Positions 49,868-58,926 of a stretch of 64,000 bases of DNA are shown piece after piece. Both the position numbers and the translations under genes were made by a program. A model generated the notes under the pieces. The model ran no database searches and was not told the origin of the DNA. It was given only the letters and a program-made list of their open reading frames with translations. Source of the DNA: UBA1172 sp002457135 (GTDB taxonomy: Bacteria > Pseudomonadota > Alphaproteobacteria > Puniceispirillales > UBA1172). Position 1 is the first letter of the stretch, and each line of letters opens with the position of its first letter. Location: positions 6,006 through 70,005 of the forward strand of contig CBFIBR010000007.1 of the NCBI GenBank assembly GCA_965660935.1. The letters are read 5' to 3'.

Positions 49868-50439
49868 TACTGGGCGGCTTCGCTGGCGATTTCCTCTGCG
49901 GTCGGCAAGGGTGCAGGGGAAACAGACAGGCTGCGCAGCCAGGCAATCAGATCGGCACGATCTTTCGGCTTCTTGAGGCCGTTGTAATTCATCTTGGTGC
50001 CTTCAACCCATGTCTTCGGCTTGTGCAGGAAGCCGTTCAGCTCGGCATAGCTCCACTGCCCGCCAAGACCGGCAAGGGCCGCCGAATAGGCGAAACCGGA
50101 AACCTGACCCTGGCCAGCGTTGACAATGTTCCAGAGATTGGGGCCAACCTTGTTCTTGCCGCCATCGTTGAACGAATGACAGGCAGAGCATTTTTGGGAA
50201 ATCTTCTCACCAGCGGCCAGATCAGCCGTTTCAAGCATCGCCAGAATAGGCTCGGGTCCGGATGGGGCCTCGGCCGCCTCGGTGACAGCACCGGCGGTAT
50301 CGGCAACCTCAATCGGGTAGGCGTTTTGTTCAAGCGTATGGTGCGGCAACAGGATTTCAGCACCCTTGATACCAGCCATGATCAGGAGGCCGCCACACAA
50401 CAGACCGGCGGCAAATTTATTAAACTTAAGATCGTCCAT
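49867..50439 (-). CDS. Membrane-anchored class I cytochrome c
   Basis: Cytochrome c of 190 residues. An uncleaved N-terminal helix (about 10-30) anchors it; an Ala/Pro/Glu linker (48-65) leads to the heme domain with CSACH and a distal Met ligand in TKMNYNGLKKPKDRADLIAWL. This matches the CycM/cytochrome c552 type that carries electrons between the bc1 complex and terminal oxidase. Usually followed by hisN in this class, as here. Confidence 0.92.
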   Translation of the reverse strand: MDDLKFNKFAAGLLCGGLLIMAGIKGAEILLPHHTLEQNAYPIEVADTAGAVTEAAEAPSGPEPILAMLETADLAAGEKISQKCSACHSFNDGGKNKVGPNLWNIVNAGQGQVSGFAYSAALAGLGGQWSYAELNGFLHKPKTWVEGTKMNYNGLKKPKDRADLIAWLRSLSVSPAPLPTAEEIASEAAQ

Positions 50440-50474
50440 GTTTCATCCCCCTCGGAAATACGGTCGATGCAAAT

Positions 50475-50516
50475 CAATGTATTGGTATCCATGTCTTGGA
50501 GCCAATGTATTGGTGA
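50475..50516. repeat. 14-bp tandem repeat, 3 copies, between cytochrome c and kdsB
   Basis: CAATGTATTGGTAT, CCATGTCTTGGAGC and CAATGTATTGGTGA run head to tail in the divergent promoter interval. Copies one and three share a perfect 12-mer. Confidence 0.85.
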
Positions 50517-50597
50517 TACCCCAAAAAGGATCGACTTCACAATAGCGAGGATGATGGAATATAGTGGTCTGCGACCTTTTTTCTTACCCCTCTGCCC

Positions 50598-51434
50598 ATG
50601 AGGCACGCGATGCACCCGAAAAACATCACCAGCACGGCCCGCCCCGGCGGTATCAGTGATGCTGAAATCGCCGTGATTATTCCGGCCCGTCTGGCGGCAT
50701 CACGCCTGCCCGGCAAGCCGCTGGCCATGATCGGTGATGCCCCGATGATCGTTCAGGTCATGCGCCGCGCGATGGAAGCAGGGTTCGGCCAGCCTGGCGG
50801 CAGTCGCGTGGTGGTGGCCTGTGATGATGCCTCGATTGCCGAGGCTGTGACCGCCCATGGCGGGGAGGCGGTGATGACCGACCCTCAACACCCGTCAGGT
50901 TCGGACCGGGTGCATGAGGCGATTGATGCGATTGACCCTGATGGCCGGATCAGGGTGGTGATCAATTTGCAGGGTGATCTGCCTGAAATTGATGCCTCAA
51001 TCCTGTGGCCGCTTGCGGATGCGCTGATCGCCGGTAACGCCGCCATCGCAACCCCGGTTGCCCCGGCCACCGAGGCTGAAATCGGGCTTGATCAGGTGGT
51101 CAAGGCGGTTATTGCTTTCCCTCACGGTGACCCCGCATCGGTGCCTGATGCCGGTTCAACAGGGCAGGTGCTGTATTTCTCGCGTTGCCCTGTTCCCCAT
51201 GGCGGCACCACCGCAACCCCGGTCTGGCATCATGTCGGCATTTATGCCTGGCAACGGGAGGCCCTGGCCCGGTTTGTCAGCCTGCCGCCATCACCGCTCG
51301 AAAAAACCGAACGGCTGGAACAGCTTCGTGCGCTTGAGGACGGCATGGCGATAACTGCCCTTGTTGTTGACAGCGCCCCAGGGGGGATTGATACTCCCGA
51401 TGATCTTGCCGCCGCGCGCCTGCGGTTTGAGTAA
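50598..51434 (+). CDS. kdsB: CMP-KDO synthetase KdsB
   Basis: 3-deoxy-manno-octulosonate cytidylyltransferase of 278 residues, activating KDO for lipopolysaccharide core. Seen: VIIPARLAASRLPGKPLAMI, VVVACDDASIAEAV, TDPQHPSGSDRVHEAI, VVINLQGDLPEI and HHVGIYAWQREALARF. About 20 extra N-terminal residues precede the family start; ATG 50610 is possible. Downstream pheA is the usual neighbour. Confidence 0.94.
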   Translation: MRHAMHPKNITSTARPGGISDAEIAVIIPARLAASRLPGKPLAMIGDAPMIVQVMRRAMEAGFGQPGGSRVVVACDDASIAEAVTAHGGEAVMTDPQHPSGSDRVHEAIDAIDPDGRIRVVINLQGDLPEIDASILWPLADALIAGNAAIATPVAPATEAEIGLDQVVKAVIAFPHGDPASVPDAGSTGQVLYFSRCPVPHGGTTATPVWHHVGIYAWQREALARFVSLPPSPLEKTERLEQLRALEDGMAITALVVDSAPGGIDTPDDLAAARLRFE

Positions 51435-51455
51435 AAAACCAAGGACCCGAAGTTC

Positions 51456-52337
51456 ATGACCAAGACCAGTACACCCGATAGTTCACCGGATAATACGATC
51501 GCTTATCAGGGCCTGCCCGGGGCCTATTCGCACCTGGCCTGCACTCGCGCTTTCCCTGAGATGGAGGCGATGCCGAACCCGTCGTTTGAAAACATGCTGG
51601 CAGCGGTCACTGAGGGCCGCGCCCGTTACGCCATGGTGCCGGTGGAAAATTCGGTTGCTGGCCGGGTTGCGGATATCCATCACCTGCTGCCGTCATCAGG
51701 GCTTTGCATCGTTGGTGAGTATTTTCAGCGGGTCAATCATCACCTGCTCGGGGTCAAGGGCGCCAAGCTTTCTGATTTGCGGGAGGTGCATTCCCATGAC
51801 CAGGGTCTGGCGCAATGCCGTGAAACCCTGCGCCGGCTTAATCTGACACCGATCGTGCATCCTGATACAGCGGGTGCGGCGCGTGATAGTGCCGAGCTTG
51901 GCAAACCATCAGTGGGGGCCATTGCCTCACGCCTTGCGTCTGAGATTTACGGTCTTGATATCCTCCAGGAAAACGCCGAGGACCAGAGCCATAATACAAC
52001 CCGGATGCTGATCATGGCCAGGGATGCGATCAACCCGCCGGTCAATAACGGGCCGGTCATCACCACGATGATTTTCAGCCTGCGGTCGGTTCCGGCTGCA
52101 CTCTACAAGGCGCTGGGCGGGTTTGCCACCAACGGGATCAACCTGACCAAGCTGGAAAGCTATATGGTCGGGGGGCATTTTGCGGCAGCCCAGTTCTATA
52201 TTGATGCCGAGGTGCATCAGGACAGTGATGCTTTCCGCTTTGCGATTGAGGAGCTGGAATTTTTCACTACCCCGGGGTCGATCCGCATTCTCGGCACCTA
52301 TCCTGCTGATCCTGCACGCAACGGGGCATCACGCTGA
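51456..52337 (+). CDS. pheA: Prephenate dehydratase PheA with ACT domain
   Basis: Protein of 293 residues converting prephenate to phenylpyruvate. The catalytic part shows IAYQGLPGAYSHLA, YAMVPVENSVAGRVADIHHLL, GAIASRLASEIYGL and NTTRM (the family TRF motif as TRM). The C-terminal ACT domain (ALYKALGGFATNGINLTKLE) is the phenylalanine sensor. No chorismate mutase domain is fused; a separate one lies at 15.5 kb. Confidence 0.95.
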   Translation: MTKTSTPDSSPDNTIAYQGLPGAYSHLACTRAFPEMEAMPNPSFENMLAAVTEGRARYAMVPVENSVAGRVADIHHLLPSSGLCIVGEYFQRVNHHLLGVKGAKLSDLREVHSHDQGLAQCRETLRRLNLTPIVHPDTAGAARDSAELGKPSVGAIASRLASEIYGLDILQENAEDQSHNTTRMLIMARDAINPPVNNGPVITTMIFSLRSVPAALYKALGGFATNGINLTKLESYMVGGHFAAAQFYIDAEVHQDSDAFRFAIEELEFFTTPGSIRILGTYPADPARNGASR

Positions 52338-52418
52338 CCCCGGATTTCCCGTTTTTGCCGTGCTGCGAAGGCAAGCCGGGGCTTGCGCTTTTGGCCTCAA
52401 TATCCCATACAGGGAATA

Positions 52419-52508
52419 GGAAGGCTGGGTGGACGGTCGCCTTGTCTAACCGGTCAGGGCCGAGAGGCAGCAGCCAGGGCTAGGTCAGGTCGGGTCGTCC
52501 AGTCTTCC
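52419..52508 (+). ncRNA. ffs: Signal recognition particle RNA (4.5S)
   Basis: About 90 bases. The ends pair (GGAAGGCTGG with CCAGTCTTCC, G-U allowed). The conserved Ffh-binding domain IV is intact: GGTCAGG at 52452-52458 opposite AGCAGCC at 52469-52475, closed by GCC/GGC. The tetraloop is GAGA (52462-52465) instead of the usual GGAA. The place between pheA and dnaX is a normal one for ffs in alphaproteobacteria. Exact ends are approximate. Confidence 0.88.
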
Positions 52509-52538
52509 GCTCATTTCACCCCCTGATGGAGCGGCAGC

Positions 52539-54533
52539 ATGAATGATCCTGCACCCGAACAGGATACCAGGCCCAACCAGAACGCCCAGAATACGGGGGA
52601 TACCCAGAATACGGGGGATACCCAGAATAAAGGGGAAAAGGGTACAGCCGAGGCTTACCGCGTTCTTGCCCGCAAATATCGACCCAGCCGCTTTGATGAG
52701 CTGATCGGCCAGGAAAGCCTGGTGCGGACCCTCTCCAACGCGCTGGAAATGGGGCGTCTGGCGCATGCGTTTGTGCTGACAGGGCTTCGCGGCATCGGCA
52801 AGACCACGACAGCAAGGATCATTGCCAAGGGGCTGAACTGCACCGGTGCTGATGGCCATGGTGAGCCGACGCTCAGCCCCTGCGGGGTCTGTTCATCCTG
52901 CACCGGTATTGCTGATGGCCGCCATGTTGACGTAATCGAGATGGACGCGGCCAGCAACACCGGGGTTGATGATGTGCGGGAGATTATTGACGGTGTCGGT
53001 TATCGCCCGCTATCGGCCCGCTACAAGATCTACATCATTGATGAAGTCCACATGCTGTCCAAGAACGCGTTCAACGCGCTCCTGAAAACGCTGGAAGAAC
53101 CCCCTGAGGCGGTCAAGTTCATCTTTGCCACCACCGAAATCCGCAAAGTGCCGGTGACGGTGCTGTCGCGGTGCCAGCGGTTTGACCTGCGCCGTGTTCC
53201 GATGGACATGATGGTTAAGCATCTCGCCTCAATCTGCGGCAAGGAAGCGATCACCGCCGATGAACAGGCCCTGGCCCGGATTGCCCGTGCCGCCGAAGGC
53301 TCGGTTCGTGATGCGCTGTCGATGCTCGATCAGGCGGCTGCCCTCACCGCGGATACGATCACCGATGCGGCGGTGGCTTCCATCCTCGGTCAGGCTGGCC
53401 GTCAGGAAGCCCTCGCCATTACCCGCCATGCCCTTGCAGGCGAAACCCCGTCTGCGCTTGAGGTTATGGCCGCCGCCACCGGCCGGGGGGCTGAACCCCA
53501 GATGGTGCTGCGCGATATGCTTGACCTGCTTCATCTTGCGGCGCGGGTTGCGGCGGGTGGCGGGCTGGGCGATGCCCCCGAGGGTGAGGCCGAGAGCCTC
53601 AAGTCCATGGCCGCCACGCATGGTGTTGCCCGGCTGGCCCGGGCCTGGCAGATCACGCTCAAGGGCCATGGTGAGCTGGCGCTTGCCCCTGATCAGGCGG
53701 CGGCGGCGGAAATGGTGGTGATCCGGCTGGCCCATGCCTCAACCCTGCCGCCACCATCGGATATCATCCGCAAGCTGGAGGGCAAGCCCCCTTCTTCGGC
53801 AGCCCCGACAATAGCCCCGACAACAACCCCAACAACGTCTCCTGCCTCAACGCCAGCCTCAACTTCTGAAGCATCGGCGATGACGGAAATGCCCCCGTCA
53901 CAGCAGCAGGAGGAGGCAGTTGCCCAGCCCCAATCTGTACTCCAATCTGCACCCCAGCCCCAGCCCCAGCCCCAGCCTCAGCCTGAACCTGAACCTGAAC
54001 CTGCAACCCTGGCTGAGCCTGCACCGGAACCTATTCTGGCCCCTGAGCCTGTTGCTGAAACCGTGCCTGTCCCTGAAAGCCTGAGCCAGCTGGCCTCGCT
54101 GTTTGAGGATCAGGGGGAGCCTTTGCTGGCGGCGCTGATCAGGGAAAGGGTCCGGCTTGTGGTGCTGGAACCCGGGCGGCTGGAATTTGCCCCCAATGGC
54201 CGGATTGAACCCAATGTCACACGGGAAATCGCCCAGTGCCTGACGCAATGGACCGGCCTGCGCTGGGGGGTTGCCTTCTCTGATGCCGAGGGCGGCCAGA
54301 CTCTGGCTGAAATTGATGCCGAGAAAAAGGCAACGGCGATCGCCTCGGTTTCAACGCATCCGCTGGTGGCGGCGACGCTGGAGGCGTTTCCCGGTGCCAG
54401 CGTTTCCGAAATCCGCCCGGTTGAGGCGGAAAGCGCCCCCGATGATAACGCTGATGAAAATACCCCCGATAACCCTGTTGATGATACCGCTTCCGGTGAT
54501 GATGATCACCCCCTGAAGGCAATGGAAGGATAA
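52539..54533 (+). CDS. dnaX: DNA polymerase III tau/gamma subunit DnaX
   Basis: Clamp-loader ATPase of 664 residues. Walker A GLRGIGKTT (82-90), zinc cysteines 101, 115, 118 and 121, IIDEVHML and the sensor region VTVLSRCQRFDLRR. A variable middle (about 405-500) is Pro/Gln/Glu-rich with 12-bp and 6-bp repeats; the C-terminal ~160 residues form the tau-type domain. The N terminus has an extra ~35 residues with an NTGDTQ repeat. GGAG is 7 bases before the ATG. Leads dnaX-ybaB-recR. Confidence 0.96.
   Translation: MNDPAPEQDTRPNQNAQNTGDTQNTGDTQNKGEKGTAEAYRVLARKYRPSRFDELIGQESLVRTLSNALEMGRLAHAFVLTGLRGIGKTTTARIIAKGLNCTGADGHGEPTLSPCGVCSSCTGIADGRHVDVIEMDAASNTGVDDVREIIDGVGYRPLSARYKIYIIDEVHMLSKNAFNALLKTLEEPPEAVKFIFATTEIRKVPVTVLSRCQRFDLRRVPMDMMVKHLASICGKEAITADEQALARIARAAEGSVRDALSMLDQAAALTADTITDAAVASILGQAGRQEALAITRHALAGETPSALEVMAAATGRGAEPQMVLRDMLDLLHLAARVAAGGGLGDAPEGEAESLKSMAATHGVARLARAWQITLKGHGELALAPDQAAAAEMVVIRLAHASTLPPPSDIIRKLEGKPPSSAAPTIAPTTTPTTSPASTPASTSEASAMTEMPPSQQQEEAVAQPQSVLQSAPQPQPQPQPQPEPEPEPATLAEPAPEPILAPEPVAETVPVPESLSQLASLFEDQGEPLLAALIRERVRLVVLEPGRLEFAPNGRIEPNVTREIAQCLTQWTGLRWGVAFSDAEGGQTLAEIDAEKKATAIASVSTHPLVAATLEAFPGASVSEIRPVEAESAPDDNADENTPDNPVDDTASGDDDHPLKAMEG
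52587..52640. repeat. 18-bp tandem repeat, 3 copies, in dnaX N terminus
   Basis: CAGAATACGGGGGATACC occurs perfectly at 52587-52604 and 52605-52622, then diverged at 52623-52640; it encodes NTGDTQ units. Confidence 0.92.
53801..53836. repeat. 12-bp tandem repeat, 3 copies, in dnaX linker
   Basis: AGCCCCGACAAT, AGCCCCGACAAC and AACCCCAACAAC encode APTI-APTT-TPTT. About 110 bp further on, 6-bp CAGCCC and CCTGAA units encode QP and EP runs. Confidence 0.85.
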
Positions 54534-54538
54534 CCCCC

Positions 54539-54871
54539 ATGCGCAACCTTGCCGCCATGATGCAGAAAGCCAAATCCGTGCAGGAAGACATGGCCCGCAT
54601 GAAAGAGGAGCTGGGTGAAATGCGCTTTACCGGGGAAAGCGGGGGTGGTTCGGTCCGGGTTGAAACCGACGGGCGCGGCCAGCTCCATCAGGTGACGCTG
54701 GCCCCTGGTGTTGCCGGTTGCAGCAACGCTGATGATATCGCCCTGCTGGAAGACCTGATCGTGGTGGCGGTCAATAACGCCCGCGCCGAGGCGGATCAGG
54801 CCCGGTCCGAGAAGATGAAAGAGATTACCGGCGGCCTGCCCCTGCCCCCCGGCCTCGACCTGCCGTTTTGA
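54539..54871 (+). CDS. ybaB: Nucleoid-associated protein YbaB/EbfC
   Basis: DNA-binding protein of 110 residues: MMQKAKSVQEDMARMKEEL, GSVRVETDGRGQLHQVTL and LPLPPGLDLPF at the end, as in the family. It works as a dimer on the nucleoid. It begins 5 bp after dnaX and precedes recR by 19 bp. Confidence 0.95.
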   Translation: MRNLAAMMQKAKSVQEDMARMKEELGEMRFTGESGGGSVRVETDGRGQLHQVTLAPGVAGCSNADDIALLEDLIVVAVNNARAEADQARSEKMKEITGGLPLPPGLDLPF

Positions 54872-54890
54872 GCATCGGGGTGAGGCACTG

Positions 54891-55496
54891 ATGTATCAAT
54901 CCGATGGTCCCCTTGAACAACTGATCCGGCGCATGGCGCGGCTGCCCGGGCTTGGCCCCCGGTCGGCACGGCGCGCTGTCCTGCACCTGATGCGTAACCG
55001 TGATGCCCTGATGCTGCCGCTTGCCGCCGAAATGGATAATGTCGCCCGCACCATCCGCACGTGCGTTGATTGTGGCAACCTTGATACCACCGACCGATGC
55101 CGCATCTGCACCAGCGGCAATCGCGACCATGCCCGTATCTGTGTGGTGGAGGATGTGGCTGATCTCTGGGCCATGGAACGCGCCGGGATTTTTTCAGGCC
55201 TGTACCATGTGCTTGGCGGGGTGATGAGCGCCATTGACGGCGTTGGCCCCGATGCACTGAGGATACCGCTGCTGGTTGAACGGGCATCCAGTGACAGTGT
55301 CGGTGAAGTGATCCTCGCCACCTCCGCCACCGTGGATGGCCAGACCACCGCGCATTACATCGCCGAAAAACTGGAAGGCGCAGGGGTGGCGGTCACCCGC
55401 CTTGCCCACGGCGTGCCAGTAGGCGGCGAGCTCGATTACCTCGATGAAGGCACCCTGGCCCAGGCCATGAAGGCCCGCCGCGCCATTGACGGGTGA
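54891..55496 (+). CDS. recR: Recombination mediator RecR
   Basis: Protein of 201 residues that acts with RecF/RecO in gap repair. HhH motif LPGLGPRSARRAVLHLM, the zinc cysteines CVDCGNLDTTDRCRIC, and the TOPRIM domain (ICVVEDVADLWAMERAGIF, YHVLGGVMSAIDGVGPDAL). Ends one base before the convergent rmuC stop. Confidence 0.96.
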   Translation: MYQSDGPLEQLIRRMARLPGLGPRSARRAVLHLMRNRDALMLPLAAEMDNVARTIRTCVDCGNLDTTDRCRICTSGNRDHARICVVEDVADLWAMERAGIFSGLYHVLGGVMSAIDGVGPDALRIPLLVERASSDSVGEVILATSATVDGQTTAHYIAEKLEGAGVAVTRLAHGVPVGGELDYLDEGTLAQAMKARRAIDG

Positions 55497-56558
55497 TTAA
55501 TCCAGCAGCTTCGGCTCGGTGGGGACGGTGGGGGTTTCTTTCAGGTCTTCCACCTCGATGCTTTCGATTTTTTCGCTGCGGCTGCTGATCTTGCCGGTGG
55601 TGGTCTTGATCTGGTCGATATCCCGCCTGGCCTGATCAAAATGCCGGTCGAGATTGCCGACCCGGTCATTGAGCCTGGTGATATCGTCGAGCAGCCTGCT
55701 CACCTCGGCCTGAATGACAGCGGCCTGTTCACGCATATGCACGTCCCTCAGAATGGCGCGAACGGTGTTGAGCGTTGCCATCAGCGTGGTGGGGGAAACC
55801 AGGTAGACGCGTTTTTTGAAACTGTCCTCAAGCGCTTTCGGCAGGTGAGTGTGAAACTCGGCATAAACCGCCTCTGATGGCAGGAACAGCATCGCGCTCT
55901 CGGCGGTCTCACCGGTGATGATGTATTTGCTGGCGATATCCTCAACATGCTTTGACAGCGCGGCGGCAAGATTCTTGCGGGCGGCTTTGCGGCCATCATC
56001 ATCGGTGGCTTCACCAAGTTGATACCACGCCTCAAGCGGGAATTTGGCATCAATGACAATCGGCCCCGGCGGGTTCGGCAGGTTCAGCAAACAGTCGGGG
56101 CGGGAGCCGTTGGACAGTGTCTGCTGAAAACGATAGGCGTTGGGGGGCAGCATCTGGCGGACCAGGTTTTCGAGCTGCATTTCACCATAGGCGCCGCGAG
56201 CCTGTTTGTTCGACAGCACGTTTTCAAGCCGCGTTGTCTGTGCCGACAGCTCATTGAGTGAGGCCTGGGCCTTGTCGATCACCGCCAGCCGGGTTTGCAG
56301 GTCACCCAGTTTCTGCCCGGTTGTCTCCCCCTGTTTGCGCAGGGTTTCATGCAGAGCGCGTTCCTGATTCTGGAGCTGGCTGGTCACGTTCTGCTGCATT
56401 GAGGCGGCAAGCTGGGCAATCTGGTCAAGCTGGCCCTTGATCTCGCCAACGCTGGCCGCGTCCTGTTGCGCCCCGCCCTGACCGCGGAGGGCGAGAAAAA
56501 CCATCCCCGCCGCCATCATCACGACGACAACAACAAGAATGATGGTCAGGCTTTCCAT
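55497..56558 (-). CDS. rmuC: DNA recombination protein RmuC
   Basis: Protein of 353 residues. An N-terminal hydrophobic helix (about 4-24), a coiled coil (35-110), then the RmuC nuclease-like domain: NKQARGAYGEMQLENLVRQMLPP, DCLLNLPNPPGPIVIDAKFPLEAW and YAEFHTHLPKALE. The Asp-x-Lys core is present. The start at 56558 has GAGGAAA upstream and begins at the membrane helix. Its role is limiting inversions at repeats. Confidence 0.92.
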   Translation of the reverse strand: MESLTIILVVVVVMMAAGMVFLALRGQGGAQQDAASVGEIKGQLDQIAQLAASMQQNVTSQLQNQERALHETLRKQGETTGQKLGDLQTRLAVIDKAQASLNELSAQTTRLENVLSNKQARGAYGEMQLENLVRQMLPPNAYRFQQTLSNGSRPDCLLNLPNPPGPIVIDAKFPLEAWYQLGEATDDDGRKAARKNLAAALSKHVEDIASKYIITGETAESAMLFLPSEAVYAEFHTHLPKALEDSFKKRVYLVSPTTLMATLNTVRAILRDVHMREQAAVIQAEVSRLLDDITRLNDRVGNLDRHFDQARRDIDQIKTTTGKISSRSEKIESIEVEDLKETPTVPTEPKLLD

Positions 56559-56679
56559 GGGCTGTTTCCTCGCGGGGCTGGATGGTGGCGTGAAGACTTC
56601 ATTGTGGCAATCAGGGGTTGACCTAGTTTGATGCCTCAATTACCCCATTGACAAGATATTTCAGTCAAGGGGAATCTCC

Positions 56680-57195
56680 ATGGCCGTGCTTCCGATAGTT
56701 CTGTTGCCCGATCCGATCCTGCGCAAGCGCGCCGAACCTGTTGAGCGCGTTGATGATACCATCCGGCAACTGATGGATGATATGCTGGAAACCATGTACG
56801 ATGCCCCGGGGATCGGGCTGGCGGCACCGCAGATCGGTATCTCAAAACGCATCATTGTCATGGATTGCAGCGATGATGAGGTTGAGGCCGAGCCGATCGG
56901 CATGATCAACCCTGAAATCCTCACCAGCGGTGACGACACCTGCACCATAGAGGAAGGCTGCCTTTCAATCCCCGGGCATCGCGGTGATGTGACCCGCCCG
57001 GCGAGCATCGAGGTTCGTTATCTTGACAGGGACGGCGCGGTGCAGGAACGCGCCTTTGACGGTCTGCTGGCGATCTGCATCCAGCATGAGATTGATCACC
57101 TCAACGGGGTTTTGTTCATTGATTACCTGTCACGGCTGAAACGCGACATGATCACCCGCAAGATGACCAAGGAATTCCGGATGGACCGGGGCTGA
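56680..57195 (+). CDS. def: Peptide deformylase Def
   Basis: Fe/Zn deformylase of 171 residues removing formyl groups from nascent proteins. Motif 1 GIGLAAPQIG (44-53), motif 2 EGCLSIPG with metal Cys94, motif 3 QHEIDHLNG with His136, Glu137, His140. Followed by fmt, which adds the formyl group to Met-tRNA. AGGGGAA precedes the ATG. Confidence 0.97.
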   Translation: MAVLPIVLLPDPILRKRAEPVERVDDTIRQLMDDMLETMYDAPGIGLAAPQIGISKRIIVMDCSDDEVEAEPIGMINPEILTSGDDTCTIEEGCLSIPGHRGDVTRPASIEVRYLDRDGAVQERAFDGLLAICIQHEIDHLNGVLFIDYLSRLKRDMITRKMTKEFRMDRG

Positions 57196-57214
57196 ATATG
57201 ACAAGGGTCGCAAC

Positions 57215-58177
57215 ATGACAAAAGGTGCAACCATCGTTTTCATGGGAACACCGGATTTCGCCGTGCCGTCATTACAGCGGCTGGCGGCAAGGCATCACAT
57301 CAAGGCGGTCATGAGCCAGCCACCACGGCCAGGCGGGCGCGGCATGAAAATCAGGCCATCACCGGTTCACGCCATGGCGGACCAGCTCGGGCTGCCGGTG
57401 GAGACACCGGAAAAACTGGATGATGAGGCCATGGCGATGATCAAATCCCATGCCCCGGATTTCCTGATTGTGGTGGCCTATGGGCTGATCCTGCCCGAAC
57501 CTGTTCTTGCCCTGCCAGCGAAGGCGGCCATCAATGGTCATGCCTCCCTGTTGCCGCGCTGGCGCGGGGCCGCGCCGATCCATCGTGCGATTGCAGCCGG
57601 TGACAGCATCACCGGCACCACGGCCATGCTGATGGCCAGGGCGCTCGATAGCGGGCCGATGCTGGTCAAGCGAGAAGAGGTAATCCGCACCGATGATACC
57701 GCCGCCAGCCTGCATGACCGGCTGGCTGACCTGACGGCAACAACCCTCCTCGAAGCCGTGGACCGGTTTGATAGCCTCACCCCCACACCGCAGGATGAAA
57801 GCGCGGTGACATGGGCTGAGAAGATTTCCCCGGCCGAGGCCGAAATGGATTTCACCCTGCCGGCCGAAGAGGCTGAACGCCGCATCAGGGCGTTTGCGCC
57901 TTTCCCCGGGGCGTGGTTTGCGATCCCGCGTGACGCTGATGCCCCGCACCGGATCAAGGTGCTGGCTGCTCGCAGGGTTGATGGCAAGGGCCAGCCGGGG
58001 CAGGTTCTGGGGCGCGGTCAGGCCGGCGGGCCGGTGCTGGCTTGCGGCACTGGCGCGCTGGAGCTGATGCGGATACAGCCCCAGGGCAAGCCGGTGATGG
58101 ATGGGGCTGCCTTCCTCAATGGCAATGCCCTGCCGGACCGGATTGACCCCGCCCTCAATTTAAGGGGGCAGGGCTGA
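57215..58177 (+). CDS. fmt: Methionyl-tRNA formyltransferase Fmt
   Basis: Protein of 320 residues using 10-formyl-THF to formylate initiator Met-tRNA. VFMGTPDFAVPSLQRL at the start, AYGLILPEPVL, the active-site INGHASLLPRWRGAAPI with catalytic Asn107 and His109, and the C-terminal tRNA-binding domain. Overlaps truA by one base (TGATG). Confidence 0.96.
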   Translation: MTKGATIVFMGTPDFAVPSLQRLAARHHIKAVMSQPPRPGGRGMKIRPSPVHAMADQLGLPVETPEKLDDEAMAMIKSHAPDFLIVVAYGLILPEPVLALPAKAAINGHASLLPRWRGAAPIHRAIAAGDSITGTTAMLMARALDSGPMLVKREEVIRTDDTAASLHDRLADLTATTLLEAVDRFDSLTPTPQDESAVTWAEKISPAEAEMDFTLPAEEAERRIRAFAPFPGAWFAIPRDADAPHRIKVLAARRVDGKGQPGQVLGRGQAGGPVLACGTGALELMRIQPQGKPVMDGAAFLNGNALPDRIDPALNLRGQG

Positions 58178-58926
58178 TGCCGCGCTATTGCATCACGGTC
58201 GAATACGATGGCGGTGATTTTGTCGGCTGGCAGCGTCAGGATAATGGCCCGTCTGTTCAGGCTGCGCTGGAACAGGCGGCCTCAGCCATCATTGGCGGCA
58301 GGATGGCGGTTGCGGTTCAGGGGGCTGGCCGCACCGATGCCGGGGTTCACGCCACCGGGCAGGCGGCCCATTTTGATCTGCCTGATGCGTTTGACCCTGA
58401 CCGCTTGCCGCTTGCGCTCAACGCGCATCTGCCTGATACGGTGCGAGTGCTGTCGGCGCGCGGGGTTGATGATGATTTCAGCGCCCGCTTTGATGCCATT
58501 GGCCGGGCCTATCGCTACCGGATCGTGACCCGCCGCATCGCCCCTGCGCTTGGGCGCGGGCTGGTCTGGCATGTTGGCCAGCCGCTTGATCATCTTGCCA
58601 TGACCGAGGCTGCACAGCACCTCATCGGGCGGCATGATTTCACCTCATTCAGGGCAACGCATTGTCAGGCGCAATCGCCTGTCCGGACGCTCGATACCCT
58701 GCGCCTGGAGGTTGAGGATGATGGCCTTTCGCTGATCGCAGAGGCACGGTCCTTTCTGCATCACCAGATCAGGAATATCACCGGCACGCTGGTGCTGGTC
58801 GGGCGCGGTAAATGGACCCCGCTGGATGTTAGGGATGCGCTCGCGGCCCAGAACAGGAGCGCGGCCGGGCCAACAGCACCGCCGCAGGGGCTGTACCTGA
58901 CAAGGGTGGATTACCCGCAAGACTGA
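58177..58926 (+). CDS. truA: tRNA pseudouridine(38-40) synthase TruA
   Basis: Protein of 249 residues. The catalytic Asp is in GRTDAGVHATGQAAHFD; YDGGDFVGWQRQ, GRAYRYRIVTRR and ARSFLHHQIRNITGTLVLVGRGK are further family blocks. Last gene of def-fmt-truA. Confidence 0.96.
   Translation: MPRYCITVEYDGGDFVGWQRQDNGPSVQAALEQAASAIIGGRMAVAVQGAGRTDAGVHATGQAAHFDLPDAFDPDRLPLALNAHLPDTVRVLSARGVDDDFSARFDAIGRAYRYRIVTRRIAPALGRGLVWHVGQPLDHLAMTEAAQHLIGRHDFTSFRATHCQAQSPVRTLDTLRLEVEDDGLSLIAEARSFLHHQIRNITGTLVLVGRGKWTPLDVRDALAAQNRSAAGPTAPPQGLYLTRVDYPQD

Noticed and set aside
52539..54533. Programmed frameshift site giving a gamma form of DnaX
   Set aside because: No A-run or T-run slippery sequence followed by a stem was seen in the expected region; the linker is GC-rich and repeat-based.
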